The notes beneath the pieces were generated by a model, which was not told the DNA's origin, did not search any database, and worked only from the letters and a program-made list of their open reading frames with translations. A DNA stretch of 64,000 nucleotides, from assembly GCA_003868215.1 (NCBI GenBank), contig QWDQ01000020.1, forward strand, positions 310,001-374,000, written 5' to 3'. This document shows, piece by piece, positions 21,701-33,428 of this stretch. The translations under genes were made by a program, and so were the position numbers. Each line of letters opens with the position of its first letter. The stretch's first letter is position 1. Source of the stretch: Pseudophaeomoniella oleicola (Eukaryota; Ascomycota; Eurotiomycetes; Phaeomoniellales; Phaeomoniellaceae).

Positions 21701-23414
21701 CTTTCTACCTCCGAAGTTGGAACCTCTTGATGCCGGCCAAGCTGAGCTTCCAGAAGGTGGCTCCGATCTGTCTTCCAATTTCAGTGGAAGTGAAGACGAG
21801 CTTTCACAGCAGGGCAGCCCAACAGAAGTGGCGAGCCATACAGCCGAAGAAGAAGGAGGGGAAGAAGACGAAGAACCAGAACAGACGTCCGATTTCAAGG
21901 AATCTCCTGAAAGCTCGTTCAGTAAGGTAGAGGACAGAAGCCCTACGGGGGAATTATTTACGAAGATTACGCCTATCTCTCCTCAACCAAGGTCCACTAA
22001 CCGGCCTCTGTTTGGTGAAATTCAGCCTGTCTTCCAACCTCCAAAGCTACAGGAGAGCCCGAGATCACCCAGCCCTGTTCGGCAGTTCGCATCCAGCTTA
22101 TTACGCCCAGAAGCGTCACGGTCTGCTAGTGCTCCAATCAGGCCTGGGTCTGCCATAGCCGCTAAGCGAGCAGAACTGTCCAGATCGCAAATTGGCCTAC
22201 CACAGCCTGCCCAGGAAGAATCAAGGAGGATACAGCATGCTAAGCAAGTAGCATCAACTCCTAAGATCCCACCAGAAGAACCGCAGTTGGAAGACGACGA
22301 GGCTGAAAGACTACACGCGGAACTACAATTACCTATCGAACCGTCAGAGGAACTCGATTCGTTCTTATACCATCAAGAATCCGCGCGTGAGCCTACTAAG
22401 CCTGGTATGGCCGGTCAAATTGAACGTCTATATCAAGATATCAATTCCATGATTGACACTCTGGGTCTCAATGCTCGAGCACTGTCTGCTTTCCTGCTCT
22501 ATCAGCAGACACCACATCAGAAAAACGAGTCATGGCCGGAAGTTCTTCGATCAGAATTGCCGAGTGACGCTCACGATGAAGACTGGTTGCTAGTCGACAT
22601 TGAGCGGCTTGATGAGGGTTATGATACATTGGTAGAAATGTTGCAGGAAACGCAGATTGAAGATATTCCTGGAAAGCTCCAGAAATGTCGCGATCTTTTG
22701 AGTAAGGATCTCGTGCAGTTGAGGGCAAAACTTACGAGTATTCGAAAGACTTTACACGCTCACGCCCACGCTGATAGCGCCACGAAGACCAACTTGTCAT
22801 CCGAGCAAGTTTCAATCCAGCATGATCTTCGCAAATCTTCGACGATGCTGCAGTCAAAGATCGCAGACGCGGAACAAGGGCTCGTCGTTTTGCGTGCTAA
22901 ACTCGCTGAGGTTCCTCAAGGCAACTCCCATCGGCCTCAGAGAAAGCCAACAGTTGAGGCAGTTACTGCCACCATCAGCAAAATGACAACGATGGCTGAG
23001 CAAAAGAGTGCTGATATTGATGTGTTAGAAGCACAGCTGAGTAAGCTCAGCATGGGTCACCTCAGTTCGAGAGCCTCACTCAATGGAAGTCGGCAGGGAT
23101 CCGTTGAGCCAGAAATCGAGCCTCGTACGCCGGGCAGAGCTAGTTCAAGGCTACGTGAATCTGTTTCGGTCAAGACTCCTGCTAGCTCAGGAAGTGTATA
23201 TCACACTCCCGACTCAAAGTTTGGTGTCAGTGTTAGAGGTACTCCAGGCCGCCTGAGGAGCAGCCTTCGAGACAGCATCACGGACGACGGCGTTTTGGTA
23301 TCATCAGAGGAAGCAGATAAATGGCGTCAGAAAGCGCAGCGTAGGAAAGCTGTTGAGACAGCCCTCAAGGAAGCTTTGAAGACAAGAAGACTCAAGGCGC
23401 TAGGAAAGCCATGA
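18744..23414 (+). CDS. NUP159: Nucleoporin Nup159 (Nup214-type), FG repeats and coiled coil
   Basis: Exons 18744-18857 and 18906-23414 (intron 48 nt) give 1540 residues. The domain order fits Nup159: an N-terminal beta-propeller (about residues 39-460, containing VAFSGDESVLVIS and SISWSNRGKQLVAGLADGS), which docks the helicase Dbp5 at the cytoplasmic face of the pore. Next comes an FG region (about 480-730) with some 25 FG dipeptides, mostly AFGQ, PFGA, GFGK and SFGS. An acidic, Ser/Pro-rich linker follows (about 740-1150). Last comes a helical, coiled-coil part (about 1180-1420), which in yeast binds Nup82 and Nsp1, then a basic tail. I start at the first ATG, in MAFSFSNAG. The upstream frame is open but has no earlier ATG. 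Confidence 0.93.
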
Positions 23415-24425
23415 TCAACATAGCGACGGCGTTATGACTATTTAAAAAGGAGCATTCCACAATTGGGAATCCGTGAGGTGATGGGCTTTTGGTGGGACAT
23501 AACTGTACGATTGGATTGGTGTGATATCAATAGCGGTTACATAGATACCTAACGATAAGAACTGTTTCCACTGAGATTTTCAGTCACCTGTGAGCATTGT
23601 GTCTCTCAGTTCTGCAGACAAGAGCATAACTTAACGATCGGTCGTCTCCTCATATTGCCAAGCCTTTTTTGTTCTCCACATTCGGCAAACTTTCCTCAAA
23701 TCTGCGGCAGTCACTCACTGTGACTTTCCATCAAACCTCTACACAACCTACCTACCTTACATACGTACATCGCTATCGTCGTCGTGTCGTGCGCATCGAT
23801 TCTTTCCTTGGTTACGTCAGTCTCTCTACCTCTCAGTGCTGCCAGCACCTTCCATCGCAGTGACTATCTGTCGCAAAACCTCTTGAAATTTTTTGCGGTC
23901 AGGTTTCTTCCACACCTCAAGGCCCGCCTATCCACGCGCCGTCCCTAGATCTCCAAAACGAGATTCAAGCTCAATCACAAAGCAGTCAGCAAGCTAAGTT
24001 GTTTGGATTGCCTCCTTCTTATACTCCCTTCAGGAACTCCGTCGGTGTCGTTAGATCGACTCCGTTCTCCCTTCCGTGACATCGTTCTCACTCTGCTCTC
24101 TCCAACCCAATCGACCTATTCACTCATCCCTCCTCGAACCAATCCCTTTGAAAACCGATCCTCCCTCATCACAGCACGAAAGACAAGATTATTTGCTCGC
24201 TCGTTGCATCACAGCACATAACCCTTCAGTCGATCTCTTCCATACACCAGCCACAGTTGTCCTTCAGATTCGTCTGTCCCCTATTCAAGCACCTGCACCA
24301 GCAAGTTTTCCTTCGAGACCACCGGTGTACATAAAATTCAAGAGATACAAAATCGAACAACCGTTCAAAATAAAAGAGACCACATTTTCTCCCGTTGTTG
24401 GCGAAAATAATTGTGTTTACACGAG
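23415..24425. promoter_or_regulatory. Long promoter and leader region of the KH-domain gene
   Basis: About 1 kb separates Nup159 from the next start codon on the same strand. From about 23640 on, the plus strand is pyrimidine-rich (CTTTCC, TCTCTACC), as expected for a long 5' leader. Several short upstream ATGs lie in it. The TACCTACC motif occurs at 23747-23757. Confidence 0.55.
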
Positions 24426-25975
24426 ATGTCTGCTTCTCCAACCTCTGCAGCTGCTTCTACGAAGCGACCTCTCGAAGACCCATCATCTCCTTCCGGGCCT
24501 ACTGATCAGCCGGATGCCAAACGACCCGCACTCGACAAGGTACTAAAGAGTGAGGGCCCGAGCGATGCCGTAGCTTCCGAGTCGGACGGTGTTAAAGCAG
24601 AAGAGATTAAGACTGAAGCACCGCTCCCAGTCGCGAATGGGACAAACGGCACACAAGTCGATGTAGCCCTTCCAGAGGCGCCCACGGCTCAGCTTGCGGG
24701 TCAAGAAACTCAGCCTATTCAGTCAACAGCTTCCCGTGCCTCCGTGCCACAGCAACCGATCACAACTCCTCCACAAGATGAAAGCCAATGGATCCACATT
24801 CGTGCCGTCATCTCTAGCGCCGAAGCAGCTACTTGCATTGGCAAGGGCGGTGAGAACGTCTCACAGATCCGTCATCTTTCAGGAGCCAAATGCACAGTCA
24901 GTGATTATTCAAGAGGAGCCGTAGAACGAATCTTGACTGTCAGCGGTCCCCAAGATGCGGTCGCCAAGGTATGTCCCTCCTGTCTCCTTTCCCTCTCATC
25001 TTTCCTACCTATACTAAATCTTTTTAGGCATTTGGTCTCATCATACGTACTCTAAACAACGAGCCCATCGATCAACCGTCTACCGCACAGTCTAAGACGT
25101 ACCCGCTTCGACTGCTCATCCCTCATATCCTCATCGGTTCCATTATTGGCAAGTCTGGAGTACGTATCCGCGAGATCCAGGAAGCGTCGGGCGCTCGCCT
25201 GAATGCCTCTGACTCCTGTCTTCCACTCTCCACTGAGCGTTCTTTGGTTGTCCTCGGTGTCGCGGATGCTGTCCATATTGCGACTTACTATGTTGCCGTA
25301 ACTCTGGTTGAACAATTGACAGAACGCTTTGGCGGCCCTGCAGCGTCTGCTTATGCAACACGAAGTGGTGCCCCAGCCGGGGTTGTTCCCGGTGGCCTCC
25401 AGGTTGTCCCGTATGTTCCCCAACCGACGGGTGGCCAGTATGGCCATCCAGATACATACACTCGTCGCCATCCCCCTCCACAGCAACGTGGTCCTCCCAC
25501 ACAATACGGTGGTCCACAGTATGCACAAGCACAACAGCCACAGCATCCCCAGGCTACCCCAGTTCATTATGGATCACCAAGACCAGGCTACCAAGGAGTG
25601 GGCCCACAGCAACCGACACCCTACGGACAGACTCCAATTCCGCAACCACATGCTCCAACTGGACAACCCTTACCCGGTGCTTTGCCTGGACAGCCACTGA
25701 CACAGCAGATTTTTATTCCAAACGATATGGTTGGTGCTATCATTGGTAAGGGCGGTGCCAAAATCAACGAAATTCGACATCTTTCTGGAAGTGTCATCAA
25801 GATCAATGAGCCACAAGACAACAGTAACGAGAGACTCGTGACAATCACAGGAACCCAAGAATGCAATCAAATGGCCCTATACATGCTTTACTCTAGATTG
25901 GGTATGATCTCTTCCTATGTCCCTTTGGTATCAAAGCTAACAGATGTGATAGAAAGTGAAAAGCATCGTATTTAA
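24426..25975 (+). CDS. PBP2: Triple-KH-domain RNA-binding protein, Pbp2/Hek2-like (PCBP type)
   Basis: Exons 24426-24968, 25028-25901 and 25953-25975 give 479 residues. Three KH domains are plain from their GxxG loops: IGKGGENVSQIRHLSGAKC (near 140), IGKSGVRIREIQEASGARL (near 220) and IGKGGAKINEIRHLSGSVI (near 420). Intron 1 interrupts KH1. The last exon adds only ESEKHRI. A Pro/Gln/Gly/Tyr-rich linker of about 120 residues separates KH2 and KH3, the layout of yeast Pbp2, Hek2 and fission yeast Rnc1, which bind C-rich stretches in mRNA and affect mRNA stability or localisation. The N terminus is disordered and acidic, with KRPLEDPSSPS. Among these homologues, Pbp2 seems closest by layout, but I cannot rank them. 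Confidence 0.93.
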
Positions 25976-27029
25976 GTGGTTAATCTTTGCTCTATGCCGG
26001 GGCTGGTATGCTTCGTCTGCACAGACTCCATTCTACTGGACAAAGAGCCCCATGTGGCTATAATTTTCGAATTTTCGTAGCTGGCTTAGCTAAAAAAGTA
26101 CTTCAATTACTGTACTTACTGTACTTAAGTATGTGCTGGTGGGCGATGGTCTGTGAACCGTGATATGGAAATCAAGGATTAAGGGCTTGGCGTACGGATG
26201 CGCTTTTACAGAAATGTCAAATGTCATTATCATCATTTTATCACCTTCGGTTAAGTCTAACAGGGCCATTCGCAGAGATAATACTCGTCGCTAACGTTAC
26301 ATTCTTGTTGAACTATCCAGCCACCGAATGTTTGGGTTTCGATATTGACATTGTGAGAGAGTTCTGGGTAAATCCAAAAGCGGTATGGTAATTCCGGGGT
26401 AACGTTAAGGTACGCCAAGACAGGCAGGTAAACATCAATTCTTTGCGAGCAATGTTTCTTTGTGCAGAGCACAGGTAACCTTTCATTGGCACACTCATTT
26501 CATATGATGCATGCAAACGTTGAACAGATCAAGCATGCGCTGAGCTCTAACAATACCTGGTAGGTTTGACAAGATTGCCTATGCCGTTGTAACAATGGGA
26601 AGGATGACTAAGGTACGAGCTGCACACTTCTGCCCTCTCTACGTTGCATTTCTAGTATCTGGCTGCTTGCAAGCTAGCTGTGCCTGTAGAGAGATCTCTC
26701 AGTGTTTTCGTTAAATAATGCAATGCACCAGAGAGCTCTCATTGCTAGTCATTCATCAAACCATTCTACGATTCTTCTGCGGGGTGCTTGACTTTTACAA
26801 AACAATTGAAGCTGTCTCAGCTCTGCTGGTGAATCCCTACCGCTCAGTGCAAGTGGTGACGAACAGTTATCCTTTGTCCCTATTGTTTCACTGATAGGTC
26901 CATTTGCTATAATTCACACCCTGGGGATCGTTGGCGTTGACGTCGCATTTCGCGATATAATCCAAACTGGTGAATCCCCAAGGTCAGAACACAACTATAT
27001 AGAGAGGGATCCTGGCCACACATGCTATC
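25976..27029. other. Intergenic region upstream of the BTB gene
   Basis: This contains GTACTT-type repeats (26098-26130) and no gene I can support. A minus-strand frame at 26257-26472 ends in NVSDEYYLCEWPC and has no ATG. I could not build a gene around it. A TATATAGA box lies at 26995-27002. Confidence 0.5.
26995..27002 (+). promoter_or_regulatory. Possible TATA box of the BTB gene
   Basis: TATATAGA lies only 28 nt before the first ATG (27030). If it is used, transcription may begin past that ATG, and translation may start at in-frame Met 20 or Met 39 instead. Confidence 0.45.
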
Positions 27030-28397
27030 ATGGCACGATCTTCAGAGCATGACATTCATTCTGACGATTCTTCTACCAACACATCAATGCCCAACTCTGC
27101 TGCCACTTCACCTGAGCCTTTCACAAACCCAACTCTTCCCAGCATGGGCGATAAACCAACGCCACTGACTAAGGATGGAAAAGCACCAGGAGTCTCGCAC
27201 GTTCCTTTCTCAGCAAGCTCTTTAACAAAATTGATACTTCAGAAACCTCTCGAATCGCCACCCATTCTTCTTTTAGTCGGCCAGTGCAGTTCCTCAACGC
27301 CAAACACGTTGTGCTCATTCTACGTACATACGGATCTGTTGACACACATTTCGCCATTCTTCCGAGCTGCGCTGGCAAATTGGAATCCCGACGAAGAGAA
27401 TGGCACCGGCTTTCTAGAAGCTCAATCTCGTACAGTCCGTCTTCCAGAAGAGCGAGGGGATGATGTCCGATACCTGTTGCAGTGGGTTTACGCTAACGCC
27501 GCCTCACGTCTCGTCTGTGAAAGGAAGCCACCACAGCCATCATCCAGTGTTCTCTCAAATAGCGACAAAGGGTTTTACTGTCCGACAACCTTCCTTACGT
27601 CACGGTCCTTTTCACTCTGGCACCACTACATAGATCCACGCCTCAAACTCTACAAGGACCCCAAAACCCCCGTCCCAGCTCACCACCGACCGGCGTTTGG
27701 CCCCCTCATTCGCCTATACCTCCTCGCGGACCGTCTCAGCATCGACGTCACCTGCGGCCTCCGTGATCAAATCCTCGACCGCATTCTCGACATTTCGACG
27801 CAGACCAATTGTGTTCCTGGAGCAGACGACGTCCGCAAAATCTGGGACAACACGCTATTTTTAGATCTTTCTGGGAATCCAGACCCGCTGCGCTGCCTAG
27901 TGCTAGACCTGTACCGCGGCCTTCGAACACGAGCACTAATCTTCAACGAGATGTACGCAACCACGGAATCTCCAGTGACTACTACCGAAACACCATCCGA
28001 CAGCGGCAGCAACAAAAAAGAAGACACCAAAGCCCAAGCCGATAATAATAACGACGATGACGACGAGGGCCCCGCATCAGGTTACCCCCCCGAATTCCTA
28101 ACCGGCCTCCTCCTCGACTTCATGGAGGAAGTCAATCCACGCACCGCCGCTGCCGATGCTTTCGCCGGCGCTGATCAAAGTCCAAAGCCGCATCACCGTC
28201 ACAGCAACAACAACAAAGCCCAAAAGGATACTGCTACTAGTACTACTACTGGACCGAAAGCATCGGGAGATACTGCTAATGCGGCGGCGGCCAACAACAA
28301 CAACACTGGTGCAAACACTGCTGCGACAGGGTCGGTTAGTATGGTCAAGATCGGGAGGCTTTGGAAGAATAAATGTGATTATCATGGGCATGATTGA
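27030..28397 (+). CDS. BTB/POZ-domain protein
   Basis: This is a single-exon, 455-residue protein. The N terminus (1-65) is Ser/Thr/Pro-rich. A BTB-like fold follows, at about 75-180: FYVHTDLLTHISPFFRAALA is the helix A2-strand segment by which fungal BTB proteins are recognised, then RTVRLPEERGDDVRYLLQWVYANA. RLYLLADRLSIDVTCGLRDQILDRIL (about 230-255) is the BACK-like helix pair. Residues about 325-440 are low-complexity, Asn/Thr/Asp-rich. The very end, WKNKCDYHGHD, matches the short Cys/His tail of many fungal BTB proteins. BTB proteins dimerise and often recruit Cul3 ubiquitin ligases. No KELCH or zinc-finger partner domain is visible. The true start may be later than 27030 because of the very close TATA box. 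Confidence 0.85.
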   Translation: MARSSEHDIHSDDSSTNTSMPNSAATSPEPFTNPTLPSMGDKPTPLTKDGKAPGVSHVPFSASSLTKLILQKPLESPPILLLVGQCSSSTPNTLCSFYVHTDLLTHISPFFRAALANWNPDEENGTGFLEAQSRTVRLPEERGDDVRYLLQWVYANAASRLVCERKPPQPSSSVLSNSDKGFYCPTTFLTSRSFSLWHHYIDPRLKLYKDPKTPVPAHHRPAFGPLIRLYLLADRLSIDVTCGLRDQILDRILDISTQTNCVPGADDVRKIWDNTLFLDLSGNPDPLRCLVLDLYRGLRTRALIFNEMYATTESPVTTTETPSDSGSNKKEDTKAQADNNNDDDDEGPASGYPPEFLTGLLLDFMEEVNPRTAAADAFAGADQSPKPHHRHSNNNKAQKDTATSTTTGPKASGDTANAAAANNNNTGANTAATGSVSMVKIGRLWKNKCDYHGHD

Positions 28398-28699
28398 AGT
28401 TAGGATTAGGGGGTAAAGGGCGATGGCTTATTAGGCGTCGCAAATTAGCTGTCCGATTTGGGATCAGTCGTACAGTATTAACTTACAGCGAGCCTGCTAA
28501 GTATAGATAGTACCAAGGAAGTGTTTCGTGTACTAGTAGGTACTTAACAAGGGGGACTTTTTCGCAGTAAAATGATAACAGTAAAACACAAATCATCTTT
28601 TCCCCCGTGTGAGATCAAAGTAAATTGTAAAAGAAGCTCGTCTAGAATTCAATCTCTATATCACCCCGGCCTTATACCCTTCCAATCCCCCTCACTCAC
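28398..28699. other. Convergent intergenic region
   Basis: This 302 bp stretch between the BTB gene and the convergent peptidase gene holds only 3' flank sequence. Confidence 0.6.
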
Positions 28700-30250
28700 T
28701 CACTCACCTCCCACGCCGACACCCGGCACCCCATCCTCGCCTTCCTCCCTCATGCTCCACAAGCGCTCCATAGTCTCCCCGCTCTTCACCATCAGCGCGT
28801 TATGCTGCCACCCGTTCCCGCCGTCGACGCGGACGACACAGTTGCGGACCAGACGCCCCGTCTCCATGCTGAAGTCGTAGTCGACGTACATGTCGTGCAG
28901 ATAGACCATCGCGTAGACGGGCACGGTGTTGCGGGAGAGTTGGTCGAGGTCGTAGAGGCGGGGCCAGGTGTTGGGGGATTCCAAGAGGAGCGATGTTACG
29001 GAGGGGGAGCCTTGGGTGAGGGGGATGAGGGTCGCGGAGGAGGAAAAGGTGCTAGGGAAGACGGATTCGGGGGTGAAGAAGGGCGGGGAGGAAGAGAGGG
29101 AGTAGGCAGGAAGGGAGGATTTTACGCGCTCGGCGGACCAACCGGGGGCAACGTGGCCTTGGCAGTAAAGCGGTTCGTGGAGGATGGCATAGATGATGGC
29201 GTTGTCGAAAGAGGAGTTGGTCTGGATTTTGCTGAGCGTCGGGTGGGTGAGGAACTTGAAGGAATCGAGGTCGTGCGCGGCTTTGAGGATGATTTCGTGG
29301 AGCTTGTCAAAAAAGCCGTGCATGCCGAAGGCGAGGCCGAGGCTGAGGAAGCGTTCAGGCGACAGGTGTGAGCCATCCGGGAGGAAGACTTTGTGTTTGG
29401 ATAGGTGTGTGACGATTTGCTTGACACGTTCTGCGTCAGAGGGGAACTTGGCGTAGTATGCTCGATTGCGCATTTCGGATCGTTTGAAACAGCGGCGATA
29501 GATCTCATCCGGCGTGCTTTGGGATATGGGTGCCAAACCACCGGCGACAAAGCATTCGCGGAGACCTTCGGGAGCGAACGAGAGATAACTTAGGGTAACG
29601 AAGCCGCCGTAACTTTGGCCGAGAGTACTCCATTTGCGTTGATCTTCCGGCACGTCCCAGTCCTGAGTGAGACATTTCCGAATCGCCTCGCAGTCTTTGA
29701 CGCAGTGGTCTTGACGGAACAATTTAAGATATTCAGCCTGAGCTGCGGCATCGCCACGGGATGCTAGGGTCTCAGTCGTTATAGTGGCAGAGAGACCCAT
29801 TCCTCTTTGGTCGAGGAGAAGGACCTGATAGCCTTTGTCCAGGAAGGATGGAATCCAGGGATATTCAGTTGGATATGAACTCGGATGGCCAGGACCCCCT
29901 TCAAACCAACATACCCATGGGATCTGGCTCTTCTTCTTTTCCTCTTCGGCCGAGAGGGGAACAATAGGAACTTCAAATTTGCGGACACCTCTGGCAAAGA
30001 TAGTGATACTCTCACTCCCGTCTTCGCCAGTGGGGTCCCATGGCTTACTGTGATCCAATGGGACCGAGAAGAAATACTCCGTCACCTTCAGCTTGCCTAG
30101 AAGGCTGACGTCTTAGTATATAAAGAGTGTTTACCCTACTGGAATGTAGGGCAGGAGTTTGCGAAGGTATCATCGTGTTGACTTACCTGGAATGGTATGA
30201 CTGGATTGGCTTTTGAGGACAGCAACCTTCTTATCTGTCGCCGTCGCCAT
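28700..30250 (-). CDS. Prolyl aminopeptidase (proline iminopeptidase), S33 alpha/beta-hydrolase
   Basis: Exons 30250-30187 and 30096-28700 (intron 90 nt) give 486 residues. The oxyanion-hole motif GGPG (FEGGPGHPSS) and the nucleophile elbow GQSYGG (Ser near 183) identify family S33. DQRGMGLS is the strand-5-proximal motif shared with bacterial proline iminopeptidases. The likely catalytic Asp is in MYVDYDFS and the His in GWQHN, about 40 residues from the end. The enzyme removes N-terminal proline from peptides and is usually cytosolic; the absence of a signal peptide agrees. Relative to bacterial enzymes (about 310 residues) it has the long lid found in fungal and yeast-like forms. The last residues are a Gly/Glu-rich tail. 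It is divergent from the decarboxylase. Confidence 0.93.
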
Positions 30251-30747
30251 TGTCCGATGAGGTTGCGGGTTGACCGAGACTTTGCGAAGCACCATTCGAT
30301 AGATCAAAGAAGGAGTCTGAGACGGAGACGTTTTATTTTGGCGAAGAACGAATGAAGAGAGAATGAAAGAAGAGAAGCGAGGCATACTACGTACTTAAGT
30401 TGGAACTGGGGGAAGACGGGGTAAGTCGCTTGTCTAGCTCCGTACGATGTTACAGCGTACCCGTACCCGGAGTAAGCAACGAACCGTCTTTGGAGGAGAA
30501 TCAACCGGCATGAATCGGCAGCTCCGCATTTTCAAAGACATTCAACTCACCGATTTACCAACATCCAACATCCAATATCAAATTTGGGGAGGAAGGTAAA
30601 CGAGAGGTGGGCCATCGAGATAAGCGCTCTGTTGGCTCTGTTGTCATTGTTACATCGTGTAGGCATAATCCGGAAGGAGGTTTGTCTTACACATGTGTGC
30701 TGGTAGGGATAGATCTAGTACGCAGTCGTTGTAGCACATACGCTGCC
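30251..30747. promoter_or_regulatory. Divergent promoter, prolyl aminopeptidase and decarboxylase
   Basis: The two start codons are 497 bp apart. The plus-strand frame is open for 47 codons upstream of 30748 without an ATG. Short dinucleotide-free sequence and a GTACCC/CCCGTACCC block (30456-30470) are the only visible features. Confidence 0.55.
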
Positions 30748-32361
30748 ATGGTCGACACCAACCCTACAGTCCTGGATATTCTGTCCAAGGTTGCAAACTC
30801 ACTCCCTGAACGAGTGGCTCACTCAGATCTCGGCCCAATACTGCCATCCGAGACTGACATAGACGCTGTTGAGGCGCAAACAACAGGATCACTGCAAGAC
30901 CAAGGCTACGGGTTTGACAGAACGGTTGATTACCTGCTTTCTCATGTAGCCACCGGTCTCAATCTCAATAGCCTCAGTCCGAGATATTATGGATTCGTTA
31001 CGGGCGGTGCTACACCAGCATCTCTAGCTGCAGATTTCCTGACTTCCATATACGATCAGAATGTCCAGGTCCATCTTCCTCAAGAGACCGTGGCTACGAA
31101 AATCGAGGTGGAAGCTCTGAACATGCTTCTCGATTTGCTTCGGTTCGATCGGAAGTCGTTCCCGAGTAAAACTTTTACCACTGGCGCTACCGCTAGCAAC
31201 ATTCTAGGTCTCGCTCTCGGCCGTGAATGGCTCATTCGTACATACGCAGTGAGGAATGGGGTCTCGCCGGTAGTCAGTGTCGGAGACTTGGGTTTGCTCG
31301 AAGCATGCAGCAAGGCCGGCATCACTAGAATCGAGGTAGTCTCCACGATGCCACACTCCTCAATTGCGAAAGCCGCTTCAGTTGTTGGTCTGGGGCGATC
31401 TTCGATTGTAGACCTGTCAGATAAGTCCAACCCAGTCTCACTGTCCATCAGCGCTCTCAAAATGTACCTCTCCAGGCGTCCAAGCACCACAGGAACGATC
31501 CTCGTGCTCTCTGCTGGCGAGGTAAATACGGGTCTTTTCGCTACTAGCTCCGTGGAAGAGCTACAAGAACTTCGAGCACTCTGTACGGACAATAACATTT
31601 GGCTCCATATCGATGCTGCATTCGGTCTCTTTGCTCGTCTCCTTCTTCCACCTTCCCCAAAAGTATCGCCTGCGCCATCGCATGAGTCTCATGAATTTTC
31701 CATCCCGGCATCCGGTACCCTCGGCTTTGAGCTTGCCGATAGCATCACAGGCGACGCCCATAAATTCCTCAACGTTCCCTATGACTGCGGTTTCTTTTTC
31801 TCCCGTCACCCGCCCACAATCATGGAAGCCGTATTACAAAATGGAAACGCCGCGTACCTCTCACCTTCTGCTCCTCCTGATCAGTCTCGAAGCTCTGGCA
31901 ACAGCAACACCGGCGATATGATACCCTCTCCGCTGAACATAGGCCTTGAAAATTCTCGCCGCTTCCGCGCCCTACCCGTCTATGCCTCTCTCCTTTCCCA
32001 CGGCCGAAATGGCTACACCTCAATGATTAAAACACACATCCGGCTTGCTCGCGGAATCACTCGATGGCTTCTGCATCATTCCTCATACACCGTTCTCCCT
32101 CAAGCAGAAAGGCAGAAACATGAACAAGAAGAAATCGAAATGATTCTCACACGAACGTTCATGATAGTCCTCTTCCGTCACAATGATCCCAACATCAACA
32201 AATCGTTGGTCCAACGAATCAAAGCTACTGGGAAGATGTACGTAAGTCCAACTGCTTGGGATGGACGGCCGGCGGCAAGGATCGCGATTAGTAATTGGAA
32301 GGTCGATCTCGAGAGAGACTTGGAGATTATTAAGGCAGTTTTGGAGGAAGTTGCTGGATGA
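30748..32361 (+). CDS. PLP-dependent group II decarboxylase (aromatic amino acid/glutamate decarboxylase-like)
   Basis: This is a single-exon, 537-residue protein. The PLP-binding lysine is K339 in DAHKFLNVPYDCG, with the stacking/aspartate motif LHIDAAFG about 60 residues before, which is the pairing seen in the DDC/GAD/HDC fold. RYYGFVTGGATPASLAADFL near residue 80 is the substrate-side helix start. Typical eukaryotic DOPA decarboxylases have the same order but carry HVDAAYAG. The closest relatives are fungal amino acid decarboxylases of unknown substrate. I start at the ATG of MVDTNPT. Further upstream the frame is open but not preceded by another ATG. The substrate cannot be inferred. Confidence 0.9.
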   Translation: MVDTNPTVLDILSKVANSLPERVAHSDLGPILPSETDIDAVEAQTTGSLQDQGYGFDRTVDYLLSHVATGLNLNSLSPRYYGFVTGGATPASLAADFLTSIYDQNVQVHLPQETVATKIEVEALNMLLDLLRFDRKSFPSKTFTTGATASNILGLALGREWLIRTYAVRNGVSPVVSVGDLGLLEACSKAGITRIEVVSTMPHSSIAKAASVVGLGRSSIVDLSDKSNPVSLSISALKMYLSRRPSTTGTILVLSAGEVNTGLFATSSVEELQELRALCTDNNIWLHIDAAFGLFARLLLPPSPKVSPAPSHESHEFSIPASGTLGFELADSITGDAHKFLNVPYDCGFFFSRHPPTIMEAVLQNGNAAYLSPSAPPDQSRSSGNSNTGDMIPSPLNIGLENSRRFRALPVYASLLSHGRNGYTSMIKTHIRLARGITRWLLHHSSYTVLPQAERQKHEQEEIEMILTRTFMIVLFRHNDPNINKSLVQRIKATGKMYVSPTAWDGRPAARIAISNWKVDLERDLEIIKAVLEEVAG

Positions 32362-33428
32362 GAGAAGGATCGGGACTGACAAGGTATAATGGTAAAGAAA
32401 ATATGGGACTGATGTCTTCTCCGCAGGAGAGATAAAGGATATCAGGATACATACCTAGGTGTAGTAACGGGCCGACTCTGTATATATTGAATACACTGGC
32501 ACGTGATGGAACGAAATGCTGATGGCTTCGAATTGGTCATCCGCAAAGGCCCAGAGCGTGCATGGGAGCCTCCATCACAGATTATATGCATCTCAAAGGA
32601 ATCCTTTATTTGCTTCCTTCGGAGTTGCTCTCAAGGATGCAGCCAGCCGCTTTTGACTGAGATGGTCCTTGATACCTATCATTCATGCAAGGTAGGACGG
32701 ATCGTGGTGGGTTATACATAGTAGACCTCCGCAATGTTGGGGAACAGTTCCGGGGGAGACTTGTGAGTTAGGTAGGTGATCAGGAAATGATGCCGGAGAA
32801 ATATGCCCTCGATGATTCTTGGCACGCCGCTTCACCAAGTGGGCAGTTTCAGTCATTATATCAGTTATCCGTTGGACATTGGATGAACTAGAGACAAAGT
32901 CAATGTCAGGATAAATTCCTGCTACACTTTGCTTGTTGATTCAACTTACCACCTTCCTGAAAGATCTCATGCAAGATAAAGGGTGTTTATGTATGAAACC
33001 TCTAGGGTCTGCAGGTACGGTAGGATTCATCTGCAGAAACGGCCAGGCGAAAGGAAGATCGCTTACTGTACCCATTTCCCGTGGTCCGCGGCCATCTGCT
33101 GCGTAGTGCCTCGACCTCGCTTGTGAGCTTCGACCACTTCCGAACCATGAAAGCTCGTTCCATGGAGCACTACTGCAGCGCCATCAGGGATCCCAAGTAC
33201 CGTCAGGAGCCTAATATGCGTTGTCCGGCCTTACTCAACAACAATTATGGCAGCTGCGAAAACCACACACCATCAGCATTCAAACATTAAAAGTCCATCA
33301 AATCTGCAGAATGGTTCCTGGATTTCCCTTCATCATTTTCTATTAATTGTAATTCGACTTTTAATTGAAGCGTTGCGCCTATTACTTTCTGTACTGCATC
33401 CTTAACATTGACGGACCGAAAGTCAACA
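32362..33428. other. Intergenic region
   Basis: This lies between the decarboxylase and the methyltransferase on the same strand. I saw no supported gene. Only short frames of at most 72 codons occur. Confidence 0.55.

Noticed and set aside
26257-26472. Minus-strand frame ending in a Cys-Trp-Pro-Cys tail
   Set aside because: No ATG in frame and no splice site that gives a credible gene.
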